Assembly: GCF_017873185.1 (NCBI RefSeq)
Contig: NZ_JAGGJX010000002.1
Span: 1 to 64,000, forward strand
Direction of reading: 5' to 3'
Source: Metaclostridioides mangenotii
Lineage (GTDB): Bacteria > Bacillota > Clostridia > Peptostreptococcales > Peptostreptococcaceae
Length of the DNA stretch: 64,000 bases
This document shows, piece by piece, positions 53,437 through 62,260 of this stretch (positions are counted from its first letter, which is position 1; the number at the start of each line of letters is the position of its first letter). The translations under genes were made by a program, and so were the position numbers. A model generated the notes under the pieces. That model had not been told where the DNA came from, did not search any database, and was given only the letters and a program-made list of their open reading frames with translations.

Positions 53437-54234
53437 ATGAGACATGCTCATCAAGTTGGAGAAAAAGAATCAACAACAACTTCTATTATTGAACACGAAA
53501 AAAAAGAGTCAATACGACTTAATAAGTATATAAGTAGTTCAGGTCACTGTTCACGAAGAGAGGCTGATCGTTTCATAGAAGATGGTAAAGTCATGATTGA
53601 TGGAGTAATAGCAGAAGTGGGATCAAAAGTATTTGATAATCAAGAAGTGTTTGTAAATGGGAATAAAATTATACCAAAACAAGATTTTGTATATATTGTC
53701 CTTAATAAGCCAACCGGCATTACATGTACTACTGATCAAGCTGACCAAGACAACATCGTTGATTATTTGAATTATAAAGAACCACTTTTTCCAATTGGCC
53801 GTTTAGATAAAGACACATCAGGACTAATATTAATGACCAATGATGGAGATATCGTAAATAAAATACTACGTTCTACATATAAACACGAAAAAGAATATAT
53901 TGTAAGCATAAATGCTAACATTACACCTGCATTTATAGAACGAATGCAAAGTGGTGTAAAAATTTATAATGCGGTCACAAAAAAATATCAAATGACCAAA
54001 CCTTGTAAAGTAAAAAAGATAAACTCACGAACATTTAGCCTTATTTTAACAGAAGGCTTAAATCGACAAATACGTAGAATGTGTACTGTATTAGGTTTTA
54101 GAGTGGTTAAATTAAAAAGAATTAGAGTCATGAATATTGAGTTGAAAGAAATGGAAGTAGGAACTTGGCGTTATGTGACAAAAGAGGAATTACAAATATT
54201 AAATAAATCTATTCAAAAAAGTAAAGTCAAATAA
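53437..54234 (+). CDS. rluF: 23S rRNA pseudouridine synthase, RluF/RsuA family
   Basis: A 265-residue enzyme. A 25-residue polar N-terminal extension leads into an S4 RNA-binding domain (RLNKYISSSGHCSRREADRF, about 27-46), and the catalytic domain has the signature GRLDKDTSGL (about 127-136), in which the aspartate forms the adduct with uridine, plus GLNRQIRRMC near the end. The family isomerises specific uridines in 23S or 16S rRNA; RluF-type (U2604) is the best match in layout, but the site is not proven. Ribosome binding site GTGAGGT. A tandem heptamer lies upstream. Confidence 0.9.
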   Translation: MRHAHQVGEKESTTTSIIEHEKKESIRLNKYISSSGHCSRREADRFIEDGKVMIDGVIAEVGSKVFDNQEVFVNGNKIIPKQDFVYIVLNKPTGITCTTDQADQDNIVDYLNYKEPLFPIGRLDKDTSGLILMTNDGDIVNKILRSTYKHEKEYIVSINANITPAFIERMQSGVKIYNAVTKKYQMTKPCKVKKINSRTFSLILTEGLNRQIRRMCTVLGFRVVKLKRIRVMNIELKEMEVGTWRYVTKEELQILNKSIQKSKVK

Positions 54235-54236
54235 CA

Positions 54237-54342
54237 GATAAAGACAATACGTTAATAACAATTAATGAACATAGCGATAAAAGAATAAAAATTAATTTAG
54301 ATAACTTTACTGATATTGAGATAATTGCATTAAAACCTTAGT
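54237..54342 (+). pseudogene. Unassigned C-terminal ORF remnant
   Basis: An open frame of about 35 codons (DKDNTLITINEHSDKR, then LDNFTDIEIIALKP) ends in a stop at 54340-54342. It has no start codon with a ribosome binding site and is out of frame with the pseudouridine synthase. It looks like the tail of a lost gene; I do not recognise the family. Confidence 0.35.
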
Positions 54343-54439
54343 AAGATCGGCGTTATTTTTATATAATATTTTAGCATATAAAATGCTAAATAGAGTAATG
54401 TGTACAAATATAGATAGTATTTATAATACAGATTATATA

Positions 54440-54478
54440 AATAAGGCAAGTAACGTAATGTTACCTGCCTTATTTTAA
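54440..54478 (+). terminator. Terminator
   Basis: AATAAGGCA (54440-54448) pairs with TGCCTTATT (54466-54474), with an inner GTAAC/GTTAC stem, followed by a T-run. Confidence 0.88.
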
Positions 54479-54737
54479 ATTCAAAAGTAACTTAAATTGA
54501 ATAATGGATTACAAAGACCTATTTATTGTAATTACATATTTATTTTCTTAAGAATTATTTAGATAAAAACTATGTACTCTTAATAATAATTATAAACTAA
54601 CAAGTTATATTTTTTTTCATCGAGCTATATATATTAATATTATACATATTTTTATATATATAAATATAAAAAATTTATTTCTAAATCTAATTCATACTTT
54701 GTTTATGTCTTACATAATAGAAAAAAGGAATGATAAA
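54479..54737. other. Intergenic region before the Csp genes
   Basis: About 260 very AT-rich bases with no coding sequence for a CspB-like protease. The promoter should be here; I could not identify a convincing sporulation-type -35/-10 pair. Confidence 0.45.
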
Positions 54738-56423
54738 ATGGAAAGAAAAATAAATCATAGTCTTATGAGGCAAGAGAGTGTTTTGTACGATTTTAATATA
54801 ACATTTTCACCAAATTTTTTTAATGAGTATGAGGAGGCTGGATATCAGTATGAATTTATTAGACTCAGCGATAACTATGGTGTCTTGCGCCTTAATAGTG
54901 CAAATTTTCTTAGAGGATTTGAAAATATACTAGCAATGAGATCAGTATCTAATGTCAAAAAGACGGTTAGAATGGCTCCATTATCTAAAGTATCTCAAGG
55001 TACATCTAATGGGGTGATTTCAACTGAAAGTATAGGTGTTAACTATTTTAAAAATAATCCTAATATATCAATAACAGGCAAGGGAGTAATAATTGCTATT
55101 GCAGATAGTGGGATAGACTATTTACATAGAGACTTCATATATCCTGATGGAACTTCTAAAATACTTTATTTATGGGATCAGACTAAGGAGGGGAATCCTC
55201 CGGAAGGATTTTATTTTGGAACAGAATATACTAGAGAAGATATTAATAGAGCTATTCAGGATAATGATCCTAGTTTATCGCAAGACGAAGAGGGAAGAGG
55301 TACGATGCTAAGCGGTATATGTGCAGGTATGGGCAATATTAATCCTGAATACGCTGGGGTAGCTGAGGATGCGGAGTTAATTATTATAAAGCTCGCAACT
55401 ATAGATGGACATTACAATGATGCAATGCTACATGTATCATCACAATACGCCTATATGAGAGCAAGCCAGTTAAGAAGACCTCTTGTTATAAATATATCTT
55501 TGGGTAGCAATAATCTTCTTGGGCTTACAAATATAGATACGACAAGATATTATGATATAGGATTTTGTGAAGTTGTAGGGGCAGGAGATGAGGGAGATAC
55601 ACAGACACATACATCAGGAAGGATGCAAACTGAAGGGGAAGTAGTAGATATAGAGCTTGAGCTTAGCGAAGATGAAGAAGAGTTAACTATAGATCTATGG
55701 GTAGAGAATCCAGACCAAATGGATGTTAGAGTATACTCTCCTTCAGGGGAATATACAAGAAATATAGGTGCGTATGCCAGTTATTTGCAAGTAAGTGGCT
55801 TATTCGATTTAGAAGGTACATCGTACACTTTAATATCTTCATATCCTACACCTTTGTCGGGACAACAATATACACAGATATATTTGAAAAGTGTCAAACG
55901 TGGAGTATGGTCCATTAGACTTACTGGTATAACTATAATTAATGGAGGGTATAATTTATACTTGCCAAATAGAGTGTTTATAAAAAGCGGAACGAGGTTT
56001 AGAAATTCAAAACCGGATTATACAATTAATTATCCGGGAATCAGAGAAGAAATTATAACTATAGGAGCATATAATTCTTTAAATCGAAGTTTGTGGAACG
56101 GATCGTCTAGAGGGCCAACAATCCAAAACTGGTTAAAGCCTGACATTATTGCTCCTGGTGTAAATATAATTGCGCCATATCCTAATAATACTTATGGAAC
56201 TATAACAGGAACAGGAGCAGCAGCAGCCAATGTATCAGGTGGGGCTGCAATGTACTTTCAATATACCCTTGTTGATGGATTGTACTTAAGACAAGCGTAT
56301 TCATCCAATTTAAAAACATTTTTAAAATTAGGAGCTAGTCAAAATCAAAATATAGAATACCCAAACAATAGTTATGGATACGGTGTATTAGATATAAGAA
56401 AGATGTTTGATGTTTTTAGATAG
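54738..56423 (+). CDS. cspA: Csp-type subtilisin-like pseudoprotease (CspA-like)
   Basis: A 561-residue protein of the clostridial germination-protease (Csp, S8) family: prodomain about 1-95, subtilase core split by a jelly-roll insertion (about 290-425). Only the aspartate of the triad is kept (Asp123 in IADSGID). The His position in the GHGT motif is Arg187 (EGRGTM), the Ser position in GTS is Gly493 (TGTGAAAANVSG), and the oxyanion Asn is Asp284 (GAGDEGD). It should be inactive as a protease. In C. difficile the CspA part of CspBA and CspC are such pseudoproteases and sense germinants. The start is ATG 54738, behind AAAAGGAAT; an in-frame ATG at 54705 and a non-ATG codon at 54699 lie before it. 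cspC follows after ten bases. No CspB precedes it. Confidence 0.85.
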   Translation: MERKINHSLMRQESVLYDFNITFSPNFFNEYEEAGYQYEFIRLSDNYGVLRLNSANFLRGFENILAMRSVSNVKKTVRMAPLSKVSQGTSNGVISTESIGVNYFKNNPNISITGKGVIIAIADSGIDYLHRDFIYPDGTSKILYLWDQTKEGNPPEGFYFGTEYTREDINRAIQDNDPSLSQDEEGRGTMLSGICAGMGNINPEYAGVAEDAELIIIKLATIDGHYNDAMLHVSSQYAYMRASQLRRPLVINISLGSNNLLGLTNIDTTRYYDIGFCEVVGAGDEGDTQTHTSGRMQTEGEVVDIELELSEDEEELTIDLWVENPDQMDVRVYSPSGEYTRNIGAYASYLQVSGLFDLEGTSYTLISSYPTPLSGQQYTQIYLKSVKRGVWSIRLTGITIINGGYNLYLPNRVFIKSGTRFRNSKPDYTINYPGIREEIITIGAYNSLNRSLWNGSSRGPTIQNWLKPDIIAPGVNIIAPYPNNTYGTITGTGAAAANVSGGAAMYFQYTLVDGLYLRQAYSSNLKTFLKLGASQNQNIEYPNNSYGYGVLDIRKMFDVFR

Positions 56424-56432
56424 GAGGTAAAT

Positions 56433-58106
56433 ATGGAAAAATCTTATTATATAGTATATCAAGGTGATTTAGCTTCCGCTTTTCGTGCGAGAGGTTTAAA
56501 TAAATTTATTATATTAAATGATAGATTAGCGGTTATATATACACCTGAAGACTTTAAATCACAAACCTTAAACGATATATATGAAGTATCTTGGTATAGT
56601 GAGACGATACCAATGAGTTCGATGATAGAAATATCAGATGACCACGCTTTGGGCGATAGCGCTAGAGAAGTTTCAGGGGTAAATTATCTTTATAATAATG
56701 TCTACAATGACATAACAGGGGACGGTGTACTAATTGCAATTATAGATTCAGGAGTAGACTATTTGCATCCAGATCTAATTAGAAATGATGGATCTAGCAA
56801 GATAATAAGCTTATGGGATCAGGAGGGTATCATAAATCCTCCGCCTGAAGGGTATCTATTTGGAAGTGAGTTTACAAAAGATGAATTAAATGCAGCTATT
56901 GCAAGAAATGATGGAAGTTTAAGTAGAGATGATGTGGGAACAGGTACAATGGCTGCTGGTATTACTGTGGGAGAAGGAAGGGTGAATTCTAATAACAAAG
57001 GAATATCAGAAGGGGCTGAATTGATTGTAGTTAAATTAAGAACATATCCTGGAAGGTATTATGTGGAAAAGCAAAACTACACTGCAACAGATTTTCTAGC
57101 TGCATTTTCATATGTTATAAACGTTGCAATTAAAGAAGAGAAATCATTAATAATAAATTTAACACTTGGATTAAGATCTTCATTTGGACTTGTGTCACTT
57201 CTCAATACATTTAATGAATTACAATATCCAGGAATTGTTGTTGTAAGTGGGGCAGGAGATCAAAGAAATACATATATACATTATGCTGGTAAATTTTCAA
57301 ATCAATCAGATGTAAATGATATTACTATAAAATTTGGAGAGGGAGAAAATCTAGATATCTATCTAGAGGGAGGCGATTTAGATAGGGTAAATGCAACCGT
57401 AATTTCTCCAGGTGGAGAAGTTAGTTATACTGCATACTATGCACCTGATTACTATGAATACATTGGAAAATTTAATTTAGAAAACACAACGTATGTAGTT
57501 AGATACTTTTACCCGTGGATATCATCGGGATCCGAGCTTCTCGAAATAAATCTAAGGAATATGAAACCAGGAGCTTGGACTCTAAGGGTAAGGCCCGATA
57601 TATATCAAAGTGGAGAATATCATGTTTATCTTCCGAATAAAAATCTTTTAGATATAGGGGATGGATTTATTGATTCAGATTCATTTTCTACTACAACTCT
57701 TTATGGTAGCGGGGCTAATACCATTACTGTAGGAGCCTATGATAGTAGGTATGATGGAATATGGATTGGATCATCAAAAGGCCCAGTAAAAATAGCTGGA
57801 GTGAAACCAGATATTGTGGCACCTGGTGTCAATATTATTTCAACTTATGGAAATGATAGTTATAAAGTAGGTACTGGAACAGGTGTAAGTAGCTCAGTTG
57901 TATCAGGGATGTTAGCATTGATTATGGAATATATTAGAAAACAAAGTAAAATGCCAAAAATGTTACTATTACCAGAAATATTAAGTACATATTTAAAACT
58001 AGGGGCGACAAGAAAAAATGATCTATACAAATATCCCAATAGCTCTCTAGGTTATGGTGTAGTTGATTTTAAAACAACAATTCAAAAAATTTCAGATAAT
58101 TTATAA
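56433..58106 (+). CDS. cspC: Csp-type subtilisin-like pseudoprotease (CspC-like)
   Basis: A 557-residue Csp-family protein with prodomain, split subtilase core and jelly-roll insertion. The Asp is Asp105 (IIDSGVDYLHPDL); the His position is Thr170 (VGTGTM) and the Ser position is Gly484 (GTGTGVSSSVV). In C. difficile CspC the published pseudo-catalytic residues are, as I recall, Thr170 and Gly485, so the match is almost position for position. CspC is needed to start germination in response to bile salts and amino acids there. The ribosome binding site GGAGGT overlaps the stop region of the preceding gene, so the two are translated together. Confidence 0.87.
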   Translation: MEKSYYIVYQGDLASAFRARGLNKFIILNDRLAVIYTPEDFKSQTLNDIYEVSWYSETIPMSSMIEISDDHALGDSAREVSGVNYLYNNVYNDITGDGVLIAIIDSGVDYLHPDLIRNDGSSKIISLWDQEGIINPPPEGYLFGSEFTKDELNAAIARNDGSLSRDDVGTGTMAAGITVGEGRVNSNNKGISEGAELIVVKLRTYPGRYYVEKQNYTATDFLAAFSYVINVAIKEEKSLIINLTLGLRSSFGLVSLLNTFNELQYPGIVVVSGAGDQRNTYIHYAGKFSNQSDVNDITIKFGEGENLDIYLEGGDLDRVNATVISPGGEVSYTAYYAPDYYEYIGKFNLENTTYVVRYFYPWISSGSELLEINLRNMKPGAWTLRVRPDIYQSGEYHVYLPNKNLLDIGDGFIDSDSFSTTTLYGSGANTITVGAYDSRYDGIWIGSSKGPVKIAGVKPDIVAPGVNIISTYGNDSYKVGTGTGVSSSVVSGMLALIMEYIRKQSKMPKMLLLPEILSTYLKLGATRKNDLYKYPNSSLGYGVVDFKTTIQKISDNL

Positions 58107-58310
58107 GGAAAAAGGTTTATTGAGAAAATCAGTTGAAAAGTTAAAACCTTCCAAATTGATGATTTAGTTGCACTTGGATGTTTTATTATAAAGATTAATA
58201 GATATATATTATTCTTTATATTTACTATACTCGCAAGAAAATAGAAATCAAAAATTAAATATATTAGCATCAAAAATTATATGTCAAGTTATTGCTAATA
58301 AAAAATATAA

Positions 58311-58354
58311 AATGTATGCCTTTTTGTACTATTAAATATAAAAAGGCACACATT
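58311..58354. terminator. Bidirectional terminator between cspC and the small minus-strand gene
   Basis: AATGTATGCCTTTTT (58311-58325) pairs with AAAAAGGCACACATT (58340-58354) with one mismatch, and T-rich tracts follow in both directions. Confidence 0.75.
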
Positions 58355-58374
58355 TTTTTAAATTGCTTAAATTT

Positions 58375-58536
58375 TTAGTGATGTTTGTTTTCATTTACGC
58401 TGTTGGTTAAGTTTTTTTCCCAAGCGATAATAACAAGATCTTTTCCTGTTTCATCTTTTATTAGTTTCTCAGCTTTTTTTATTGCACTTTCCTCTGGATT
58501 TCCCAACTTTGCTATTTCATATGAATTATTTTGCAT
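58375..58536 (-). CDS. Small 53-residue protein, unknown function
   Basis: A short gene with an excellent ribosome binding site (AGGAGG at 58543-58548, six bases before ATG 58536). It encodes 53 residues beginning MQNNSYEIAKLGNPEE, with a Lys/Glu-rich helix (KKAEKLIKDE), a short hydrophobic strand (DLVIIAWEK) and a His-ending tail. No domain is recognised. It lies opposite a longer plus-strand frame that lacks a ribosome binding site. The conserved-looking core and own terminator argue that it is real. Its closeness to the germination genes is the only context. Confidence 0.7.
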   Translation of the reverse strand: MQNNSYEIAKLGNPEESAIKKAEKLIKDETGKDLVIIAWEKNLTNSVNENKHH

Positions 58537-58548
58537 GATAAGCCTCCT

Positions 58549-58876
58549 AAATTTATGCCTTATATTTATTATTCGTTTGTTTTGGGTTATATATATCTAG
58601 AAAAAAATAGAAATATAGTAAGTTTGGTTCAATTTTTATAATATGTATGTATTTATAGCAGTTAGTTTGGGTATCAACATAAATAAGTGACTTTAAGGTA
58701 GTAAACCGATCATATGATATATTATTATCATATACTGTATATAGGTGTTTTATTTAATGAAGTAAAATAGTTTCATAAATTGATATTTAAACGATTGAGA
58801 TGATTTATTTAGTTAAAAATTATTTTAAGTTTAAATGTAAATTATTAAAAAATTTTAAAAAGGAAGTGGTTTTAAA
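58549..58876. other. Intergenic stretch, nothing recognised
   Basis: About 330 AT-rich bases between divergent genes. Promoters for both are presumably here, but no clear consensus pair or dyad stands out. Confidence 0.4.
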
Positions 58877-59524
58877 ATGAAAAAAATAACTATAGAGTTT
58901 TTCCACGATGTAATTTGTAGCTATTGCTTTCCAATGTCTTATAAAATGAGAAAATTAGCTAAAGAGAATCCCGATATAGAGATTATCCATAGATCGTTTG
59001 CTTTATTAAGCAGTATAGAAGATTTTAAATTGATGTTTGGATCAAGAGAGGCAGCAAAAGGGGAAATAATTCCTCACTGGGAACACGCCAATCAAGTAGA
59101 TGAGTTACATCGTTTTAATATTGAAGGTATGCAAAAGCAAGATTATCCTTTTCCTATTTCAATGCCAGCATTGTACGCGGCAAAATCTGCTGGAATTTTA
59201 GGTGGTCAGCTTGCTTATTGGGATGTGTTTGATAATCTACAACATGCGTTCTTTGTTGAAAGTAAAAATGTTGAAGAAAATGAAGTTATATATGAATGTG
59301 TTAAAAAAGCAGGATTGAATTTCGACGAATGGAAAAACTTATACGACTCTGATAAGGTTAAAGGAGATGTGGAGGAAGATTTTAAATTTGTTCATAAATA
59401 TGGAATAGATGTTGTTCCTACTCTCGTTATGAATGGTAAATACAAGATATCGGGGGCACAACCTTACGGCGACCTTTTAAAGGCGATTAATAAATTAACG
59501 GATGAAGCAAAGAGTAAAAATTAA
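58877..59524 (+). CDS. DsbA-family thiol oxidoreductase (FrnE-like)
   Basis: A 215-residue thioredoxin-fold protein with a helical insertion, as in the FrnE/2-hydroxychromene-2-carboxylate isomerase branch of the DsbA family. The active site is CSYC (residues 14-17) directly after the first strand, and the cis-proline loop is GIDVVPTLVMNG (about 175-186). There is no signal peptide, so it acts in the cytoplasm, probably in disulfide exchange or polyketide-like isomerisation; the substrate is unknown. Ribosome binding site AAAAGGAAGT. A partial copy of its last bases follows the stop codon. Confidence 0.85.
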   Translation: MKKITIEFFHDVICSYCFPMSYKMRKLAKENPDIEIIHRSFALLSSIEDFKLMFGSREAAKGEIIPHWEHANQVDELHRFNIEGMQKQDYPFPISMPALYAAKSAGILGGQLAYWDVFDNLQHAFFVESKNVEENEVIYECVKKAGLNFDEWKNLYDSDKVKGDVEEDFKFVHKYGIDVVPTLVMNGKYKISGAQPYGDLLKAINKLTDEAKSKN

Positions 59525-59557
59525 TAACATAAATTAACGAGTGAAGCAAAGAACATG
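59490..59557. repeat. Imperfect direct repeat at the 3' end of the DsbA-like gene
   Basis: AAATTAACGGATGAAGCAAA in the gene end (from about 59493) recurs as AAATTAACGAGTGAAGCAAA about 40 bases later, after the stop codon. A small segmental duplication. Confidence 0.7.
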
Positions 59558-59611
59558 TATTAAATACTTAATTAACGGATTGAATAATGAGGTTAATTAA
59601 TAGTTTTATTT

Positions 59612-59647
59612 AGGAGATTTTAAACGTTTAAAAATCTCCTTTTTTTA
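59612..59647 (+). terminator. Terminator of the DsbA-like gene
   Basis: AGGAGATTTT (from 59612) pairs with AAAATCTCCT (to 59640) around a T/A-rich loop, followed by T residues. Confidence 0.88.
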
Positions 59648-59828
59648 TGTATTTGTTGACACATATCTAGCAAGTCAATATAATTATCGTAACTTAATAA
59701 TCAGTAATCATAGGAGACAGAAATCAATAAGCTTACTTTTAAGTGCATGAAATGAGAGGTATGTCAATTTACGGCATGATATAATAATTAAAATACATAT
59801 GTTAAATTAATTTAGTTGGAGGAAAATT

Positions 59829-59956
59829 ATGGTACATCTAGTATATTGTGATGATAAAGAAAAGGTTTTGGAAAAAATAGTGGCAGGCGAATTGAAGATG
59901 TTGTAGAGGGTACGAGTATACCGTTTAATTACGAAAAATCAAAATTAAAAAAGTAA
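59829..59956 (+). pseudogene. ASCH-domain protein remnant with large internal deletion
   Basis: A ribosome binding site (GGAGG) and start MVHLVYCDDKEKVLEKI look intact, but after about 20 codons the frame stops. In another frame IEDVVEGTSIPFNYEKSK ends the sequence at 59954-59956. From memory these are the first and last residues of a clostridial ASCH-domain protein of about 150 residues, so roughly 100 codons have been lost from the middle with a frame change. Confidence 0.65.
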
Positions 59957-59973
59957 ACAGAATAAATACATCC

Positions 59974-60007
59974 CTAGCGATAAATACTGAATCGCTAGTT
60001 TTTTTTG
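59974..60007 (+). terminator. Terminator
   Basis: CTAGCGAT (59974-59981) pairs with ATCGCTAG (59991-59998), followed by eight T residues. Confidence 0.9.
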
Positions 60008-60140
60008 AGTTGAATTATATTATAGATACTAAAAATGTATAAAAACTATTGAGTTGATTGAAAATTCTTGAGTTAGCTACCTTTTTATGTTAATGTTTAT
60101 AAAGGGAAAAATAAAATATAAATTTAGGAGGTATTTTTTT

Positions 60141-60758
60141 ATGAGTGTTCACTCGACAGAAATTTCACAGAATGTGACAGTGAGTGTAGCCGATCCTTCA
60201 GCAATAGGGCTTTTTGGATTAGCAATGGTGACTTTAGTAGCTTCAAGTCAAAAATTAGGTATAACATCAGATCTTTCTTATGTTTTACCAGTAGCAATAT
60301 TTTTAGGTGGTTTAGCACAGATATACGCATCTATAAATGATGCGAAATTAAATAATACATTTGGAAGTACAGCATTTGGAGCGTACGGATTTTTCTGGTT
60401 AGTAGTTGCATCTTGTTGGTTAATAAACTACGGAGTATTTGGTGTGACTTTACAGCAGGCAGTTGATGTAAATCAATTAGGATTTATTTATTTTGGGTAT
60501 CTTATATTTACTTTATTTATGACATATGGAGCGGCTGGAACACACAAAGTGCTATTTTCTATATTTGTTTTAATTGACTTTCTTTTCTTGGGACTTTCAA
60601 TGAGCACTTTCGGAGTAGCTCCAGAATTAGGTCACAGTCTTGCAGCTTACTCGGAATTATTAATAGCCCTTTTATCTTTCTATGGATCGGGTGCTTCAGT
60701 TTTAAATACACACTACAAGAGAGTAGTTCTTCCAGTTGGGAAAGCTCTTATTAAGTAG
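60141..60758 (+). CDS. satP: Acetate/succinate transporter, GPR1/FUN34/YaaH (SatP) family
   Basis: A 205-residue membrane protein with six hydrophobic helices. The N-terminal ADPSAIGLFGLAM (about 17-29) corresponds to the family motif NPAPLGL. SatP-type proteins move acetate or other short carboxylates with protons. The start is ATG 60141 (MSVHSTEIS), seven bases after AGGAGGT; an in-frame ATG at 60087 lies upstream of that site. For a fermenter, acetate export or uptake is plausible. It is a single-gene unit with its own terminator. Confidence 0.88.
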   Translation: MSVHSTEISQNVTVSVADPSAIGLFGLAMVTLVASSQKLGITSDLSYVLPVAIFLGGLAQIYASINDAKLNNTFGSTAFGAYGFFWLVVASCWLINYGVFGVTLQQAVDVNQLGFIYFGYLIFTLFMTYGAAGTHKVLFSIFVLIDFLFLGLSMSTFGVAPELGHSLAAYSELLIALLSFYGSGASVLNTHYKRVVLPVGKALIK

Positions 60759-60788
60759 GACTAGCAATTATAACTATATTTTATTGAG

Positions 60789-60813
60789 CCAGTACATATA
60801 GTACTGGTTTTTT
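60789..60813 (+). terminator. Terminator of satP
   Basis: CCAGTAC (60789-60795) pairs with GTACTGG (60801-60807), followed by six T residues. Confidence 0.9.
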
Positions 60814-61043
60814 GGTTTAAAAAATCCAATGTATATTGATATAATCACCACCTATAACTATTAGTATTTTAATATAAATCTCTATTTTATCAGGAATTTG
60901 TTAATAAGTTTAATACAATGATATAATCAATTTAATTAGAATAAAGTGATGAGATATTGCCAAAACTAGGTAATATAGTGTATTTAAAAGTTAAGAAGAT
61001 TTAAGCATTGAAAAATAAGTGACATAAGGAAGGGAGAATAGCA

Positions 61044-61493
61044 ATGTTATCGATTAGAAAAATGGAGCTAAGTGACAAAAAAGAAGTTATGGATATGGTA
61101 GATGAATTTTACAACAGTGATGCAGTTCTTCACAAGGTAGATATGAGTATACTTGAGCGTTCATTTATGGATGCAGCTGGAGATGAGCCTTCAGTATGTG
61201 GCGCTGTTTTAAGTGAAGGTGATGATGTTGTAGGATTTGCATATATGGCTATGACTTATTCATGTGAAGCGGGTGGAAAAACTATTATATTGGAGGAACT
61301 TTATCTAAAAGATCAATGTAGAGGAAAAGGATATGGAAAGAAATTCTTCAACTGGATGTTTGATTCATTCCCTGAAGTTATACGTTTCCGTTTAGAAGTC
61401 ACAGGTAAAAATGAAGGTGCAAGTGCTCTTTATAGAAGACTTGGATTTGAAGACTTGGATTACAATCAAATGATATTTGATAGAAATATGTAG
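61044..61493 (+). CDS. GNAT-family N-acetyltransferase
   Basis: A 149-residue acetyltransferase. The acetyl-CoA motif is CRGKGYGKKF (about 92-101; Q/RxxGxG/A), preceded by the strand ILEELYL and followed by the FRLEVTGKNEGASALYRRLGF region (about 115-135) typical of motif B. The acceptor could be an amino acid, polyamine, protein N-terminus or drug; nothing in the sequence or neighbours decides. Ribosome binding site GAAGGGAG. A short unassigned broken frame (KIREIIDDIRETGLINGTK) lies downstream near 61560-61620. Confidence 0.85.
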   Translation: MLSIRKMELSDKKEVMDMVDEFYNSDAVLHKVDMSILERSFMDAAGDEPSVCGAVLSEGDDVVGFAYMAMTYSCEAGGKTIILEELYLKDQCRGKGYGKKFFNWMFDSFPEVIRFRLEVTGKNEGASALYRRLGFEDLDYNQMIFDRNM

Positions 61494-61701
61494 ATAGAAT
61501 ATTGTTTTTACATATTTAATACAAAAAGATGAACTCTGTGTTGAAAGATATGGGAAATATCAAAAATAAGGGAAATTATTGATGATATTCGTGAAACAGG
61601 GTTGATTAATGGTACAAAGTAAGAGAAATAAGGAAAAATTGAGGAAATTAAAAACTGTAAATTTTTCGTTTCAGACCTTATTTCAATCTAAAAACTCAAA
61701 T

Positions 61702-61737
61702 AAAAGAGCACAAGCTATATTAAACTTGTGCTCTTTT
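61702..61737. terminator. Bidirectional terminator overlapping the end of the HxlR gene
   Basis: AAAAGAGCACAAG (61702-61714) pairs with CTTGTGCTCTTTT (61725-61737). T-runs are present in both directions; the HxlR stop codon (61720-61722) lies in the loop. Confidence 0.88.
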
Positions 61738-62064
61738 TGTAATTTCAGCATTGTTTTTATAAGTAGTTCCCCAATCATACATTACATCTAAGATAGGTTT
61801 AAGACTGTATCCTACCTCTGTAAGAGTGTATTCAACTCTCGGAGGAACTTCTGCATATACTTTACGAGTTAAAAGCGCACTTTCTTCCATTGCTCTTAAG
61901 TTAGAAGTAAGTACCTTCTGGGTTATACTGCCTACAGATTTTTTTAGTTCTCCGAATCTTTTAGTACCGTCCATCAAATCTCTTAATATTATGACCTTCC
62001 ATCTATCTCCGATGAGCTGAAGTGTAACCTCAACAGGACATGCGGGTAAATTATTTTCTACCAT
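61720..62064 (-). CDS. HxlR-family winged-helix transcriptional regulator
   Basis: A 114-residue regulator with the HxlR core: CPVEVTLQLIGDRWKVIILRD (split over about 9-29; GDRWK), the recognition region SVGSITQKVLTSNLRAMEE (about 45-63) and the wing PPRVEYTLTEVG (about 79-90). A single N-terminal cysteine (Cys9) sits where redox-sensing members such as YodB and HypR have theirs. These regulators respond to quinones, aldehydes or oxidants and usually control a divergent oxidoreductase gene, which fits the gene at 62404. Ribosome binding site AGGAGG. Confidence 0.92.
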   Translation of the reverse strand: MVENNLPACPVEVTLQLIGDRWKVIILRDLMDGTKRFGELKKSVGSITQKVLTSNLRAMEESALLTRKVYAEVPPRVEYTLTEVGYSLKPILDVMYDWGTTYKNNAEITKRAQV

Positions 62065-62260
62065 ATCGAGACCTCCTAAAATTTTATTATATATTATATT
62101 CGTAACTTATCTACCTTTTATTTACCTTATTAATTTTTGTTTATCTAGTTTGTAATTTCAGTTAGTTTTACAGACTGATTATAATACTTTTATCATTAAT
62201 TTACAAATAAAATTGAATATATTATAAAAAAATAATTATAAATATATTGAAAATACATAA

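Noticed and set aside
54600-54737. Sporulation sigma-factor promoter for the csp genes
   Set aside because: CATACTT occurs near the right place but no convincing -35 partner at 17-18 bases was found.
58385-58600. Plus-strand ORF of 71 codons
   Set aside because: No ribosome binding site, and it is antisense to a small minus-strand gene with a perfect AGGAGG.
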